From Desulfamplus sp964425195 (lineage in GTDB: Bacteria > Desulfobacterota > Desulfobacteria > Desulfobacterales > Desulfobacteraceae): DNA of 64,000 nt. Both the position numbers and the translations under genes were made by a program. The notes under the pieces are model-generated. The model did not search any database, was not told where the DNA came from, and saw nothing but the letters and a program-made list of their open reading frames with translations. Location: NCBI GenBank assembly GCA_964425195.1, contig CAYRLG010000003.1, forward strand, positions 62,001-126,000. Direction: 5' to 3'. Positions 18,577-28,026 of this stretch are shown piece after piece; within the stretch, counting starts at the first letter, position 1; every line of letters begins with the position of its first letter.

Positions 18577-19578
18577 ATGGATATTAGATTTAAAAATGGA
18601 ATAAAATCAGGAGTTAAACGAGGATTATCAGGATATATCTGGCTATTAAAAATTCTCACTCCAATATCATTTGGAACGGCTCTTTTAGTTTATACAGGCT
18701 GGCTTTATAAGCTCGATTTTATAATAGAGCCTGTAATGGGCATTCTATCTCTTCCATCCTCTGCTGCCCTGCCCCTTATAATCGGACTGTTTACTGGAAT
18801 TTATGGTGCAATTGGAGCTATGGCAGCTCTTCCTTTAACAGTTGAGCAGATGACGCTGATTGCAATATTCTTGCTTATATCACACAACCTTATTCAAGAG
18901 AGTATTGTGCAAGGACAATCTGGTTTAAATCCATTTGTTGCCGCGGGTTTCAGGTTAGTTGTATCGTTTATTGTTACAGCAGCAGCATCTTTTATTATTG
19001 ATCCTCAAAATGCTGTATTACCTGCTTCTATAGCTGCCAACTCTTCGGCAGCTCTTGCATCTTCGTCTGGAGTGGAAAGCGTTCATAAAACTCTGCCTTT
19101 TATATTAATGCTGAAAGATTGGTCTATAGATTTTGGATTGCTTGCATTAAGAATCTTCACAATAATCATGCCTCTTATGGTTGTTATGGAACTGATGAAA
19201 TCTTTTGATCTGATACGCCATATTGTAAAACTCATATCTCCTATTCTTTCAATTATGGGACTTAGCAGAGCAACAGGAGTGCTGTGGCTTACTGCTGCCT
19301 GTTTTGGTCTTGCTTATGGTGCTGCTGTGATTGTTGAAGAGACCAGTACTAATACCTTTTCAAAAGATGAGTTGATACGCCTTCAGCTCTCTATTGGTAT
19401 AAACCACGCTATGATTGAAGACCCTGCCCTATTTTTGCCGCTTGGCATCCTTCCATTCTGGCTTTGGATTCCACGACTTGTAGCTGCCATTCTTACAATC
19501 TATATCGTTCATATTATCAACCTTGTTAGGAAACTTCATGCTCAAAGAACTTGCCATAAAAAACTTTGCAATCATTGA
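18577..19578 (+). CDS. Nucleoside-recognition (Gate) domain membrane protein
   Basis: A multi-spanning protein of 333 residues with about eight hydrophobic segments. The arrangement of two Gate-like halves (PIIGLFTGIYGAIGA-type blocks at about residues 66-90 and a second at about 235-255, TACFGLAYGAAVI) matches the nucleoside-recognition family, which includes SpmA/SpmB-like and transporter-associated proteins. The substrate is unknown. It begins 18 nt after dam. Its last 41 nt overlap the start of recN, suggesting translational coupling. Confidence 0.7.
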   Translation: MDIRFKNGIKSGVKRGLSGYIWLLKILTPISFGTALLVYTGWLYKLDFIIEPVMGILSLPSSAALPLIIGLFTGIYGAIGAMAALPLTVEQMTLIAIFLLISHNLIQESIVQGQSGLNPFVAAGFRLVVSFIVTAAASFIIDPQNAVLPASIAANSSAALASSSGVESVHKTLPFILMLKDWSIDFGLLALRIFTIIMPLMVVMELMKSFDLIRHIVKLISPILSIMGLSRATGVLWLTAACFGLAYGAAVIVEETSTNTFSKDELIRLQLSIGINHAMIEDPALFLPLGILPFWLWIPRLVAAILTIYIVHIINLVRKLHAQRTCHKKLCNH

Positions 19579-21400
19579 TGATATAAGAATCTCTTTTTCA
19601 CAAGGTCTCTCTATCTTAACCGGTGAGACAGGAGCAGGTAAATCAATTATTATTGAGGCTGTAAATCTGCTTCTTGGAGGTCGGGCATACGCTGATCTTG
19701 TTAGAACTGGAGAAAAAAATGCAGAACTTGAGGCATTTTTCCTGATATCAGATAACTCTGCTGCTGCCAGCATAATGAGAGAAAATGATTTTGATCCATC
19801 ACAAGGTCTTAGAATCAGAAGGATTATATCGTATAACGGAAGGCACAAAATATTTATAAACTCCCAACCCTCAACTATACAGATGCTTAAACTTGTAACT
19901 GAAAACCTTGCATCAATATCAAGCCAGCATGCCCATCAAAATCTTTTAAATGAAGATAACCATCTTGATATTATTGACTCTTTTGCTGGTACATGGACGC
20001 AAAGAAGAGACATTCAAGCTATCTACAACGAGCTTGTTCCGCTGGTAAAAGAGATTTTAAATCTTAAGGCAAATATAGATAAAATATCTGAAGAGAACGA
20101 GTTTTTAAGATTTCAGATAGATGAGATTGAGCAGGCAGATATAAAACCTCAAGAAGATGAGACTCTTGAGGCAGAAAGAAACAGGCTTAAAAATGGTTCG
20201 CATATTTATGAATCAATGCAGTCCGCTATAAATGAGATATACTCCAAAGACGGCTCTATTTTAGAAAAACTTGGAGCAATAAAATCAGATTTTGATAAAT
20301 ATGGTCAGATAGATAAAGCTCTTGAAAAAAGGGCAGAAACTATTGGACGAACCATGTTTGAACTTGAAGACTTAACAGATGAGTTGAGAAGATTGTCTGA
20401 CGCTATTGATCTTGATCCAGAAATATTAGAGCAGACTCAATCGCGTCTTGATCTTATACAAAAACTTAAAAGAAAATATGGCACGCTATCAAATAGAGCC
20501 TCTACCATAGGAGGCTCTACTGCCGGTACTCTTGAAGCTCTCTTCACAAGACTTGAAAAGATGAAAGAGAAAATATCTGCTACAGACAACATTGAAGAGA
20601 AGATTGAACAGATGGAAAAACGTGCTCACGATCTCTCTTCTAAAATTGGGCAGAAAGCTGTTAAACTATCTAAAAAAAGAGAGCAAGCAGCAGTTGAGCT
20701 TGCAAAACTTGCTGAAAATGAGTTGAGAGAACTTGAGATGGAAAATGCAAAATTTAAAATCTCATTAAACAACACACCTGTCATGAGTGAGCCTCAAAGT
20801 AATTCTCACGAGATCTCTGCTGATCTCGATAATTCTAATGCTCTCCAATCTTCTGGCAATACTGCTGCTATATCTGAGATTGATGCAGACTCTTCCTATA
20901 TTGACGGCAGCTCGACTTTTTTAAGTGTAAATGGTTTAAAAATCTATCCTACTGGTATTGATCGGGCACTATTTTTAATGACTCCAAACCCGGGCGAACC
21001 TCCAAAGCCGCTTAGCAGAATCGCATCAGGCGGAGAGCTTTCAAGGGTTGTCCTTGCATTAAAGGCTGTTCTTTCTGAAAACGAATCTTATGGGACATTG
21101 GTATTTGATGAGGTTGATTCAGGAATCGGAGGCAAAACCTCTGATAAGGTGGGAATCAAACTTAAACGCCTTTCTGAAAAATATCAGATAATCTGCATTA
21201 CACATCTTGCTCAAATTGCAAAATATGGCACTGCCCATTACAAGATTGAAAAACAGGTAAAAAACAGCCGCACATCTACAGTAATAACGCCTCTTGTTAG
21301 AGATGAAGATAGGATAAAAGAGCTTGCAAGAATGATGGGAGGAACCAATATCTCGCAGGCAACTTTGGATCACGCTGCCGAGATGTTAAGAAATGAATAA
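19538..21400 (+). CDS. recN: DNA repair protein RecN
   Basis: An SMC-like ATPase of 620 residues acting in double-strand break repair. Walker A is GETGAGKS at residues 29-36. Two coiled-coil arms follow (about 155-390), and the C-terminal ATPase half carries the signature SRIASGGELSRV and Walker B FDEVDSGIGG. The protein is longer than the usual 550-570 residues because of a Ser/Asn/Asp-rich insertion around residues 409-465, just before the C-terminal head. ATG 19538 is preferred over an in-frame ATG at 19523 because the family begins MLKELAIKNFAI and AGG is well spaced. It is convergent with the DUF342 gene. Confidence 0.94.
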   Translation: MLKELAIKNFAIIDDIRISFSQGLSILTGETGAGKSIIIEAVNLLLGGRAYADLVRTGEKNAELEAFFLISDNSAAASIMRENDFDPSQGLRIRRIISYNGRHKIFINSQPSTIQMLKLVTENLASISSQHAHQNLLNEDNHLDIIDSFAGTWTQRRDIQAIYNELVPLVKEILNLKANIDKISEENEFLRFQIDEIEQADIKPQEDETLEAERNRLKNGSHIYESMQSAINEIYSKDGSILEKLGAIKSDFDKYGQIDKALEKRAETIGRTMFELEDLTDELRRLSDAIDLDPEILEQTQSRLDLIQKLKRKYGTLSNRASTIGGSTAGTLEALFTRLEKMKEKISATDNIEEKIEQMEKRAHDLSSKIGQKAVKLSKKREQAAVELAKLAENELRELEMENAKFKISLNNTPVMSEPQSNSHEISADLDNSNALQSSGNTAAISEIDADSSYIDGSSTFLSVNGLKIYPTGIDRALFLMTPNPGEPPKPLSRIASGGELSRVVLALKAVLSENESYGTLVFDEVDSGIGGKTSDKVGIKLKRLSEKYQIICITHLAQIAKYGTAHYKIEKQVKNSRTSTVITPLVRDEDRIKELARMMGGTNISQATLDHAAEMLRNE

Positions 21401-21464
21401 ATTAGTTAAAACTTAACACAAACAGTTTTCTCTTCTATGAGTGATAGCCTATTTATAGTAAATA

Positions 21465-24104
21465 TTACCAACGATGCTGTTTAAGCTCATATCTGTTGGT
21501 CTGCTTGTTAAACTCCTCTCTGAAGACAAACCCTTCACAATCGCTATTTAGCACCTGTTTATTATATCTAAACTGAATTACAGTTCCAGCGGGTAACATT
21601 GTATGTCTTATATCAATTTCAGGTATTTCCTGCTCTTTTTTGTATATTGCCATTATACGGCTACTAAGCTCTTTTTGCTCTTGCTCAAAGCTCTTTTTTC
21701 GCTCTTGATATATTTTAATTTTTTGAGAATTTTGCATAAAAATAGAGCCATACTTATCAACGCTTACCTCATACTCTTTCTCTTTTTGTCTCTTCATAAC
21801 ACGTAGCTCTGATATTCTATCTAAATCACTTTTTGTTCTCTGGTTTTTAGAAAGAGCTTTGATCTCTTGATCAATTGCAGCAATATCTTTTTTCTCTATT
21901 TTTTCAAATAGCTCACGTGAGTTTTCTTGAATCTCTTTAATTTTAATATCCAAAATTTCAATATCACTGACTAACTCCTCAATTTTCTTTTTATAAGCTA
22001 TTGTTTCAATAGAATCTCCAACAATAAATTTGCACTGTTCTCCTACTGTAACTTTTTTTAGTATTATTTTATTTTTGGCACGAATAATGGAAAAAAATAT
22101 TTTTGCATCACTTAGTCTGGATATATCGTCACTTGTAATTATGGAGTGATATACTTTATTAAAAGCTCTTTGTGTTTCATCTCTATTTAACTGAATAACT
22201 ATACTCTTTTCGCTTGTAATTACACTATTTTCAAGAGATTGAACAGATACGTTCCCTTTGGAGATAACCTCTCCGTTTATAGTATCGTTAAAAATTATTA
22301 CATCATCGGTAGTTGTTACCTTACCATTAAGATATGTTGATTTTAGTCGCCGACTTCCTAACACAACACCACTGTGTATTGTACCATGAATATAAAAATC
22401 GCAATCAAGATGGGTTGGTAAGTGTTGTGGCACACTATCTGGAACGATATTACCATCAATATGGATCATAGATGAGACAGATAAAACTCTGTTTTGAGAA
22501 AAGTGGGGAAGCCCATCAGATGCAGCTACAAAGCAGTTATCATTGCGAGTGACATTTTCGCCTTTAATAACAGTAAGTGGCGTTACCATTGAGGGTGCAA
22601 CAAAACAACGATTGACATTTAGACCAGATTTTCCTTTTATCTTCTCAAAAGTAACTAACTTAGTACCTTTTAGAACTATAGAGGATAAAACTTTTTCAGG
22701 GCTCAACTTACCAGAGTGGATGTTGTGTTTAGCATCATATATCAACCCTTTAGTATCAAAATGGAATTTGTACTTCATTTGAGCAGCAATAGGTTCATCA
22801 CCTTTTGCAAGCAAAATGGTCTTTCCCGGTTTAACTTTATTGTTAACCAAACTTTCAATAGCACTATTGATACGCCCATAGCTCACCTTTTTATTATAAA
22901 GCCAAATAACTATATTATCCTTTGTCATAGTCTTAGGTACTGGCTTTAGAACTTTGATATATGCCTCCACTTTGTCGTTTGAATAGGATAACTCAAAATA
23001 TTGCTCTATCTCATTAAAAAGCTCAATATGGGAGTTTGTAAGATTTAATCCAAATTTAAGATTAAGTCTTTCAATTTTGTATTCCATCTGTTTTTTAACG
23101 ATACGTTTTCTATCTCGTTCAGAAAGCCCAAAATCTTGGACTAAAATATCTCCTATCCAGCGAGGTTTTACTTTTTCGGTAGGTTCAGCTTTAGACTCTT
23201 GGGATTCTACCTGTTCGCGATATGCTTTTAACTCTTTACTCTGAATCTTCAAAGCCTCAACAACCTTATTCTCATCAAGAAGTTTTTCCTTAAGAATAAG
23301 GGCACCAAACATCGCATTTTTTTCCTTTTCTTCTATAGAGGATTGACCAACCTCCTTAAGTGTATCTTCCCAATCCTCTTCTAATACTCTATTTTGAATA
23401 ATGAGAATTTCATTGCGAGTTTCAGGAGTTATATGTTTTTGTTCAACCAGAATATCTCCAATAATATGATTTTTACTGGTCCTTTTATACCTTTCTGTCT
23501 GCTCATCAAGAGCTTTGTTTACAATCTCCTGAGTTGTAAATTCGTTTGAAACAGCTATCTCTCCAAATTTACGATCTTGGGCTTTGATCTCCAAATGCTC
23601 TGCACTGCTGTGGAGGAACTCTAACTGGGATTCTTGTATAAGACCTGATTCTAAAAGAATATCATCAATATTTTTTTGTGATGATGATAGATAGTCATTA
23701 GTTATATCTTTTAATATCTTTGAAAAGGTATCTTGCAACTTTTGAGTTGCTTGCTGGATAGAGACTAAATCTTGCTTTTGGAGTTTTAACTGCTGAATAG
23801 TGGTGTTTTTTGCAAATTGCTGGGCTAACTTTATGATAATTTGATTGTATTTAAAAAGCTCCTTATTGATAACAGGCTCAATATCTTTTAACGATAAAGA
23901 TGGGAAGGATTCAAACAGCTCCTCAATTGGAGTTTGTATCCCTTTGCTCAACTGATCATCTAATATATTTTTAACCTGATTATAATCTTCCTTTAAAATA
24001 CATTTATGCTCTAAAGCGATCTTTAATTTACGTCTATTGTATTTGTATATAGAGTCTGCCTTTTTTGTTTTATGCTTTTTATGTTGTTTAGGCTCTGAAA
24101 CCAT
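21465..24104 (-). CDS. FapA/DUF342 family protein with five N-terminal MshEN-like repeats
   Basis: A large, probably cytoplasmic protein of 879 residues. A basic N-terminus and helical region (1-140) are followed by five repeats of about 25 residues at roughly 146, 180, 215, 266 and 317. Each follows the pattern [IF]G-x-ILV...[IL]...L..Q (IGDILVEQKHITPETRNEIL; WIGDILVQDFGLSERDRKRI). This resembles the MshEN/GspE N-terminal motif, some members of which bind cyclic di-GMP. Residues 380-640 form the DUF342 beta-rich core (GTIHSGVVLGSRRLKSTYLN, NGEVISKGNVSVQS), and 670-830 are coiled coil. The start at 24104 has GGAG upstream and lies 1 nt past the stop of the RelA/SpoT gene; longer frames would overlap that gene. 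Function is unknown. Confidence 0.75.
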   Translation of the reverse strand: MVSEPKQHKKHKTKKADSIYKYNRRKLKIALEHKCILKEDYNQVKNILDDQLSKGIQTPIEELFESFPSLSLKDIEPVINKELFKYNQIIIKLAQQFAKNTTIQQLKLQKQDLVSIQQATQKLQDTFSKILKDITNDYLSSSQKNIDDILLESGLIQESQLEFLHSSAEHLEIKAQDRKFGEIAVSNEFTTQEIVNKALDEQTERYKRTSKNHIIGDILVEQKHITPETRNEILIIQNRVLEEDWEDTLKEVGQSSIEEKEKNAMFGALILKEKLLDENKVVEALKIQSKELKAYREQVESQESKAEPTEKVKPRWIGDILVQDFGLSERDRKRIVKKQMEYKIERLNLKFGLNLTNSHIELFNEIEQYFELSYSNDKVEAYIKVLKPVPKTMTKDNIVIWLYNKKVSYGRINSAIESLVNNKVKPGKTILLAKGDEPIAAQMKYKFHFDTKGLIYDAKHNIHSGKLSPEKVLSSIVLKGTKLVTFEKIKGKSGLNVNRCFVAPSMVTPLTVIKGENVTRNDNCFVAASDGLPHFSQNRVLSVSSMIHIDGNIVPDSVPQHLPTHLDCDFYIHGTIHSGVVLGSRRLKSTYLNGKVTTTDDVIIFNDTINGEVISKGNVSVQSLENSVITSEKSIVIQLNRDETQRAFNKVYHSIITSDDISRLSDAKIFFSIIRAKNKIILKKVTVGEQCKFIVGDSIETIAYKKKIEELVSDIEILDIKIKEIQENSRELFEKIEKKDIAAIDQEIKALSKNQRTKSDLDRISELRVMKRQKEKEYEVSVDKYGSIFMQNSQKIKIYQERKKSFEQEQKELSSRIMAIYKKEQEIPEIDIRHTMLPAGTVIQFRYNKQVLNSDCEGFVFREEFNKQTNRYELKQHRW

Positions 24105-24105
24105 A

Positions 24106-26403
24106 TCACCACTCTCCACCGACAATAAAATGATCTCTTCCATAATCCTGAATTTCAACATGGTAACTGTTATTCTCAAAATATGAGAAAAAGTCTCTTG
24201 CTTGAGCAAATCCATATAGCGTTACTGCAATATCTATCCCATTGAGCGAGTTTAATTTTTCTATAAAATGTATATCAATTGGAAAGTCTATATTTGCAAT
24301 CATATAAATAATATCAAGCAGTTTTATAGAAGATGATACAAGCCTTATCCGAAATGTTAATGGAATTTTCCAAATAGAGTCAAAGTTCCACAAAACATCC
24401 ATAATTTGAATTCTATTGAGTATATACTCTCTATCTTTTTTATATTTTTCACAATACTCTCTATGAAAAGAGACTCCATCTCTGTTTAACAGTGCAAGAC
24501 ATGGAACTGAACCCGGAAGAGGGTTACAGCACTGTGAAAATTTATGGATGTCACGTTCAATCTCTGAGATCTTCAATATAAACCTGTTAGAAACCTCCTC
24601 TTTTACTTTAAGCTCATCATCTTCACTCTCAGTTTGCTTTACCAACCTTTTTGGTTTATGAAGATGAACCTCTGCAATCTCCCAAAGAACCTCTCTTGGC
24701 ATATCTATTGATTGCCCTACATTGGTAAATAACCTATCAATATCTTCGTATCCTTTATACATAAGAAAATAGGACATAGCGCTGCTTTTAAAAAGCTCTT
24801 CTGTTAAACCATGAGATGCCATTGCCTGTAACATAATATCTCTGCCTATATCTTTTGCAAAAAGATCTCTCTTCTTCTGGAGTTGTCTGTTTATTGCACT
24901 TCTTGCTTTTGGAGTTTTACACCTACCCTCCATATCTGCACTAATCTCAATTGGTTCATTTGAGGTTATAATCTCTACAACATCGTTATCCTTAAGCATA
25001 TATGCCCTGCTTACAATACGATTATTAACTCTTGCACACTGGCATCTATCACCAAGACTGCTATGAACTTTATACGCAAAATCAAGAACAATGCTTCCGT
25101 ATGGCAAATATTGAATGTGACCTTGTGGTGTATAAACAAATATCTTCTCATCATCACTTAACTGGCGAATCATATTTTTTCTGTTTACAGGTGAACCTTG
25201 ATACTCTCCTATATTTTTTAAGATATCTGTTATACCTTTTCTATACTCTGCTGTATTTTCAGGCTCATCCCAATGGAGAAGCAACCCTTTACGAGCAACT
25301 CTCTCCATCTCTGTAGTTCTAATTTTTATCAAATATCTTTTATCTTTGTGAGAAATTCGTAAATGGAGACTCCGATATCCGCTGGCTTTTGGATTTGCTA
25401 TATAATCGCGAATAGTTTTGGGCACAAGAGAGCAGACACTATTTATCATACCCATCGCAGTGTAGCAGTGTAAAATTTCATCTGTGTCCATAACTACAGT
25501 AAAGTCAACTAAGTTTTCAGCATTATCAATATCAAGAGTCCCTTTTTCGCACGAGTAGAAGGCGTAAAGGTTTTTTAATCGTGAAGTAACAGTAATGTCA
25601 AAATTAAATATCTTTGATTTTACATCAGAAGAGTCTGAGAAATATCTATTTAACACATTATTATTTAAAGGGTTTAATACGCTTTCAAGCAACTCTTTGA
25701 CCTCATTGATCTTTGTTGAAGTTTCTTCACTCCTTAGAATAGAAAGAAGTTTTTTACTTTTACTTGGAAAACGCTGTCTTATAGCAAGATCAAACAAAAT
25801 GCGCTTGACAGAAAAAAGTCCCAACTTTTCGGCAAGAGGACCATAGATCTCTATGGTCTCTTGGGCAATACGATGACGTTTATGCTCCTTAAGAGAGCTG
25901 ATAGTTTGTAAATTATGAATTCTGTCTGCAAATTTTATAAGAAGAATTTCAGGATGTCTGCTTGCCATTAAAATTAGCTTTTGATAGGTCATATCTTTGT
26001 TAATACTTTGATCAAGGCTCATCATCTTTAACTTTGTACAACCATCTACAAAAGCCGCCACATTTTTACCAAATTTCTTTTCAATATTGAATGTTGTCAA
26101 AAAGCTGACATCCTCTACAATATCATGTAAAATAGTGGCTGCAATAAGCTCTGGGTCTTTAAGTTCAAGAGTTCCGGCAATAATCTCTGCAACAGCAATA
26201 GGATGGTTAATATATGGCTCTCCCGATTTTCTTACCTGACCTGCATGATGCTCAAAGGCAAATACAAGTGCATCAAAAACTAAATTACGCTTACCATCAT
26301 CAGTAGATTGACAACAGAGATCAACAACATGTCTATATTTTTCCAATGGAACAGCTTTTCCAATCTCATCAATGAAATTTTTTATATTTTTCACAACACA
26401 CAT
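24106..26403 (-). CDS. RelA/SpoT homologue, probably a (p)ppGpp hydrolase with a degenerate synthetase domain
   Basis: A 765-residue long-form RSH protein. The HD hydrolase domain looks intact: HHAGQVRKSGEPYINHP near residue 52, HDIVED at 93-98, and ADRIHNL at 159-165. In the synthetase domain, SRLKNLY and GYRSLH remain. However, the catalytic aspartate of the D-L-I-A-I-R block is Asn297 with Thr302 in place of Arg, and the catalytic glutamate before QIRT is Leu358. I infer that synthesis is lost and hydrolysis retained. TGS (about 420-480), a Cys/His zinc region (CCNPLP...HREYC) and a divergent ACT domain (680-760) follow. A GTG three codons in is better spaced from AAGG than the ATG used here. 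Confidence 0.85.
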   Translation of the reverse strand: MCVVKNIKNFIDEIGKAVPLEKYRHVVDLCCQSTDDGKRNLVFDALVFAFEHHAGQVRKSGEPYINHPIAVAEIIAGTLELKDPELIAATILHDIVEDVSFLTTFNIEKKFGKNVAAFVDGCTKLKMMSLDQSINKDMTYQKLILMASRHPEILLIKFADRIHNLQTISSLKEHKRHRIAQETIEIYGPLAEKLGLFSVKRILFDLAIRQRFPSKSKKLLSILRSEETSTKINEVKELLESVLNPLNNNVLNRYFSDSSDVKSKIFNFDITVTSRLKNLYAFYSCEKGTLDIDNAENLVDFTVVMDTDEILHCYTAMGMINSVCSLVPKTIRDYIANPKASGYRSLHLRISHKDKRYLIKIRTTEMERVARKGLLLHWDEPENTAEYRKGITDILKNIGEYQGSPVNRKNMIRQLSDDEKIFVYTPQGHIQYLPYGSIVLDFAYKVHSSLGDRCQCARVNNRIVSRAYMLKDNDVVEIITSNEPIEISADMEGRCKTPKARSAINRQLQKKRDLFAKDIGRDIMLQAMASHGLTEELFKSSAMSYFLMYKGYEDIDRLFTNVGQSIDMPREVLWEIAEVHLHKPKRLVKQTESEDDELKVKEEVSNRFILKISEIERDIHKFSQCCNPLPGSVPCLALLNRDGVSFHREYCEKYKKDREYILNRIQIMDVLWNFDSIWKIPLTFRIRLVSSSIKLLDIIYMIANIDFPIDIHFIEKLNSLNGIDIAVTLYGFAQARDFFSYFENNSYHVEIQDYGRDHFIVGGEW

Positions 26404-26680
26404 CCTTATCTGCTCATTGTTTTAACAGCTATAAGCCTATATTTAAAAAAATCTATACTGGCTACCAGCTTAATGATAGTGAAAAAAGTTTGTTAAAAAG
26501 ATCAGAATAAGAAGAATATCACTAAACCCTACAATGTCTCTATATACAGCATGGCACTCCTTCTCTTTTTAAACAGAAACAATACACATAATTAGAATAA
26601 AAATAAAGACGTTCTGTCCTATCCCCAATAGATAGTACCATTTAAAAGTAAAGACCAATCCAGCATATCGGAAATTACTG
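26404..26680. other. Intergenic region upstream of the RelA/SpoT homologue
   Basis: AT-rich DNA between the RelA/SpoT homologue and the dsr terminator. I see no open frame with coding character, no tRNA and no convincing promoter consensus, although a TATAGAT on the minus strand near 26452 could be a -10 element for the downstream gene. Confidence 0.5.
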
Positions 26681-26743
26681 ATCCTAAATAAAAATCCCCT
26701 ACAATTCGTACCTAAAAGTAGGTGAATTGTGGGGGATTAGGAT
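26681..26743 (-). terminator. Rho-independent terminator of the dsrMKJOP operon
   Basis: A long hairpin 112-174 nt past the dsrP stop. AATCCCC-T-ACAATTC (26693-26707) pairs with GAATTGT-GGGGG-ATT (26724-26738), and the inner ACCTA (26710-26714) pairs with TAGGT (26719-26723) around an AAAG loop. Outer ATCCTA/TAGGAT can extend the stem past a bulge. On the minus strand the stem is followed directly by TTTTTATTT, giving a strong terminator in the dsr reading direction. The stem has about 19 pairs with a GT bulge. Confidence 0.75.
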
Positions 26744-26854
26744 TTACATTAATGCGGTCTTAAACTAACTGTCTAAAGTTTAATTCTCTAAAGTCCTATG
26801 ATTTAGATCAAAATTAACCTTTATTAAGATTCAAATAAAAAAATATCTTAATTA

Positions 26855-28012
26855 CTATCCTCTTACCTCTTCTTTAACTGTTGCAGCAAGTTTAAAAAGA
26901 ACAGTCAAAATAAGAAGTCCCGTTGCAAGAACACCAAGACTTATAATCACTTCTTGCACAGTTGGGATATATTCAGTTACGTGATGCAAAGGGTTCGGCA
27001 CAAATCCACCTGAGATCATTCCAAGACTCTTATCAATCCATGTTCCAATAAAAATCATAATACAGGTAAATGGAAGAAGTGTCTCATTATTTCTAAATGT
27101 TGGAACAACAAGAAGAGCAATGCCGATGAACATCAATATCATTGACGTCCACATCCAAGGAACTAACGCTCCGTGTCCATGAAGACCAAAGAAAAGATAC
27201 TGAATGTGAGACATGTGCCCTGGAATTTTGCTGTAAAAGACAACAAAAACTTCGCAAAAGAAGAAGAACACATTGGCGATCAAAGCGTAGCAGACAATTT
27301 TTGAAAGAGTCTGAATAGCTTCCCAGCCCGGATCAAATTTTGTGAATTTACGAACAAGGTAGCAAAGCAGAATCAAAAAAGAAGGACCTGCTGCAAACGC
27401 AGATGCTAAAAACCTTGGAGCCAAGATTGCAGTAAGCCAAAAACCTCTTCCGGGAAGTCCGCAGTATAGGTATGCAGTAACTGTATGGATACCAATTGCA
27501 AATGGAATTGAGAGATAAATCAGCGGTTTTGTCCATGATGGTGGCTTAACCTGATTCCTCTCTGCTTCCAAAACTTTCCAACCAATAACAATATTAAGGA
27601 ACAGGTAGCCGTTAAGAACGCACATATCCCAAAAGAGCATTGAGTTTGGTGTAGGATACAATAGCACATTGAGCATTCTTACAGGTTGCCCTAAATCTGC
27701 TACAATGAACATAAGACACATGATTAGTGAGGCTACGGCAAGAAATTCACCTAAAATGGTGATTCTGTGAAATTTCTCATAATCATGCAGGTAGTAGGGG
27801 ATAACAACCATAACACCTCCAGCAGCAACACCAACAAGAAAGGTGAAATTTGCAATGTAAAATCCCCAAGATACATCACGGCTCATGCCCGTAATCATAA
27901 GACCATTCATAAACTGGTCAATATAGAGTGCAAAAGCAACTGCCATGACTGTTAGCAGAGCAGCTAACCATATCCAGTATTTTTTGCTTCCTTTAATAGC
28001 TATTTCAAGCAT
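26855..28012 (-). CDS. dsrP: DsrP, NrfD-like membrane subunit of the sulfite-reduction complex
   Basis: An inner-membrane quinone-interacting subunit of 385 residues with about ten membrane segments, belonging to the NrfD/PsrC family. The opening TM pair (WIWLAALLTVMAVAFALYID) and the MSRDVSWGFYIANFTFLVGV block are typical of DsrP. It anchors the periplasmic DsrO and exchanges electrons with the menaquinone pool. It is the last gene of dsrMKJOP, 14 nt after dsrO, with GGAGGGG as ribosome-binding site. A terminator lies downstream. Confidence 0.95.
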   Translation of the reverse strand: MLEIAIKGSKKYWIWLAALLTVMAVAFALYIDQFMNGLMITGMSRDVSWGFYIANFTFLVGVAAGGVMVVIPYYLHDYEKFHRITILGEFLAVASLIMCLMFIVADLGQPVRMLNVLLYPTPNSMLFWDMCVLNGYLFLNIVIGWKVLEAERNQVKPPSWTKPLIYLSIPFAIGIHTVTAYLYCGLPGRGFWLTAILAPRFLASAFAAGPSFLILLCYLVRKFTKFDPGWEAIQTLSKIVCYALIANVFFFFCEVFVVFYSKIPGHMSHIQYLFFGLHGHGALVPWMWTSMILMFIGIALLVVPTFRNNETLLPFTCIMIFIGTWIDKSLGMISGGFVPNPLHHVTEYIPTVQEVIISLGVLATGLLILTVLFKLAATVKEEVRG

Positions 28013-28026
28013 ATTTCACGCCCCTC

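Noticed and set aside
26681..26743. The long hairpin after dsrP as an end of a mobile element
   Set aside because: Position, T-rich tail in the operon direction and lack of any transposase or second copy fit a rho-independent terminator better.
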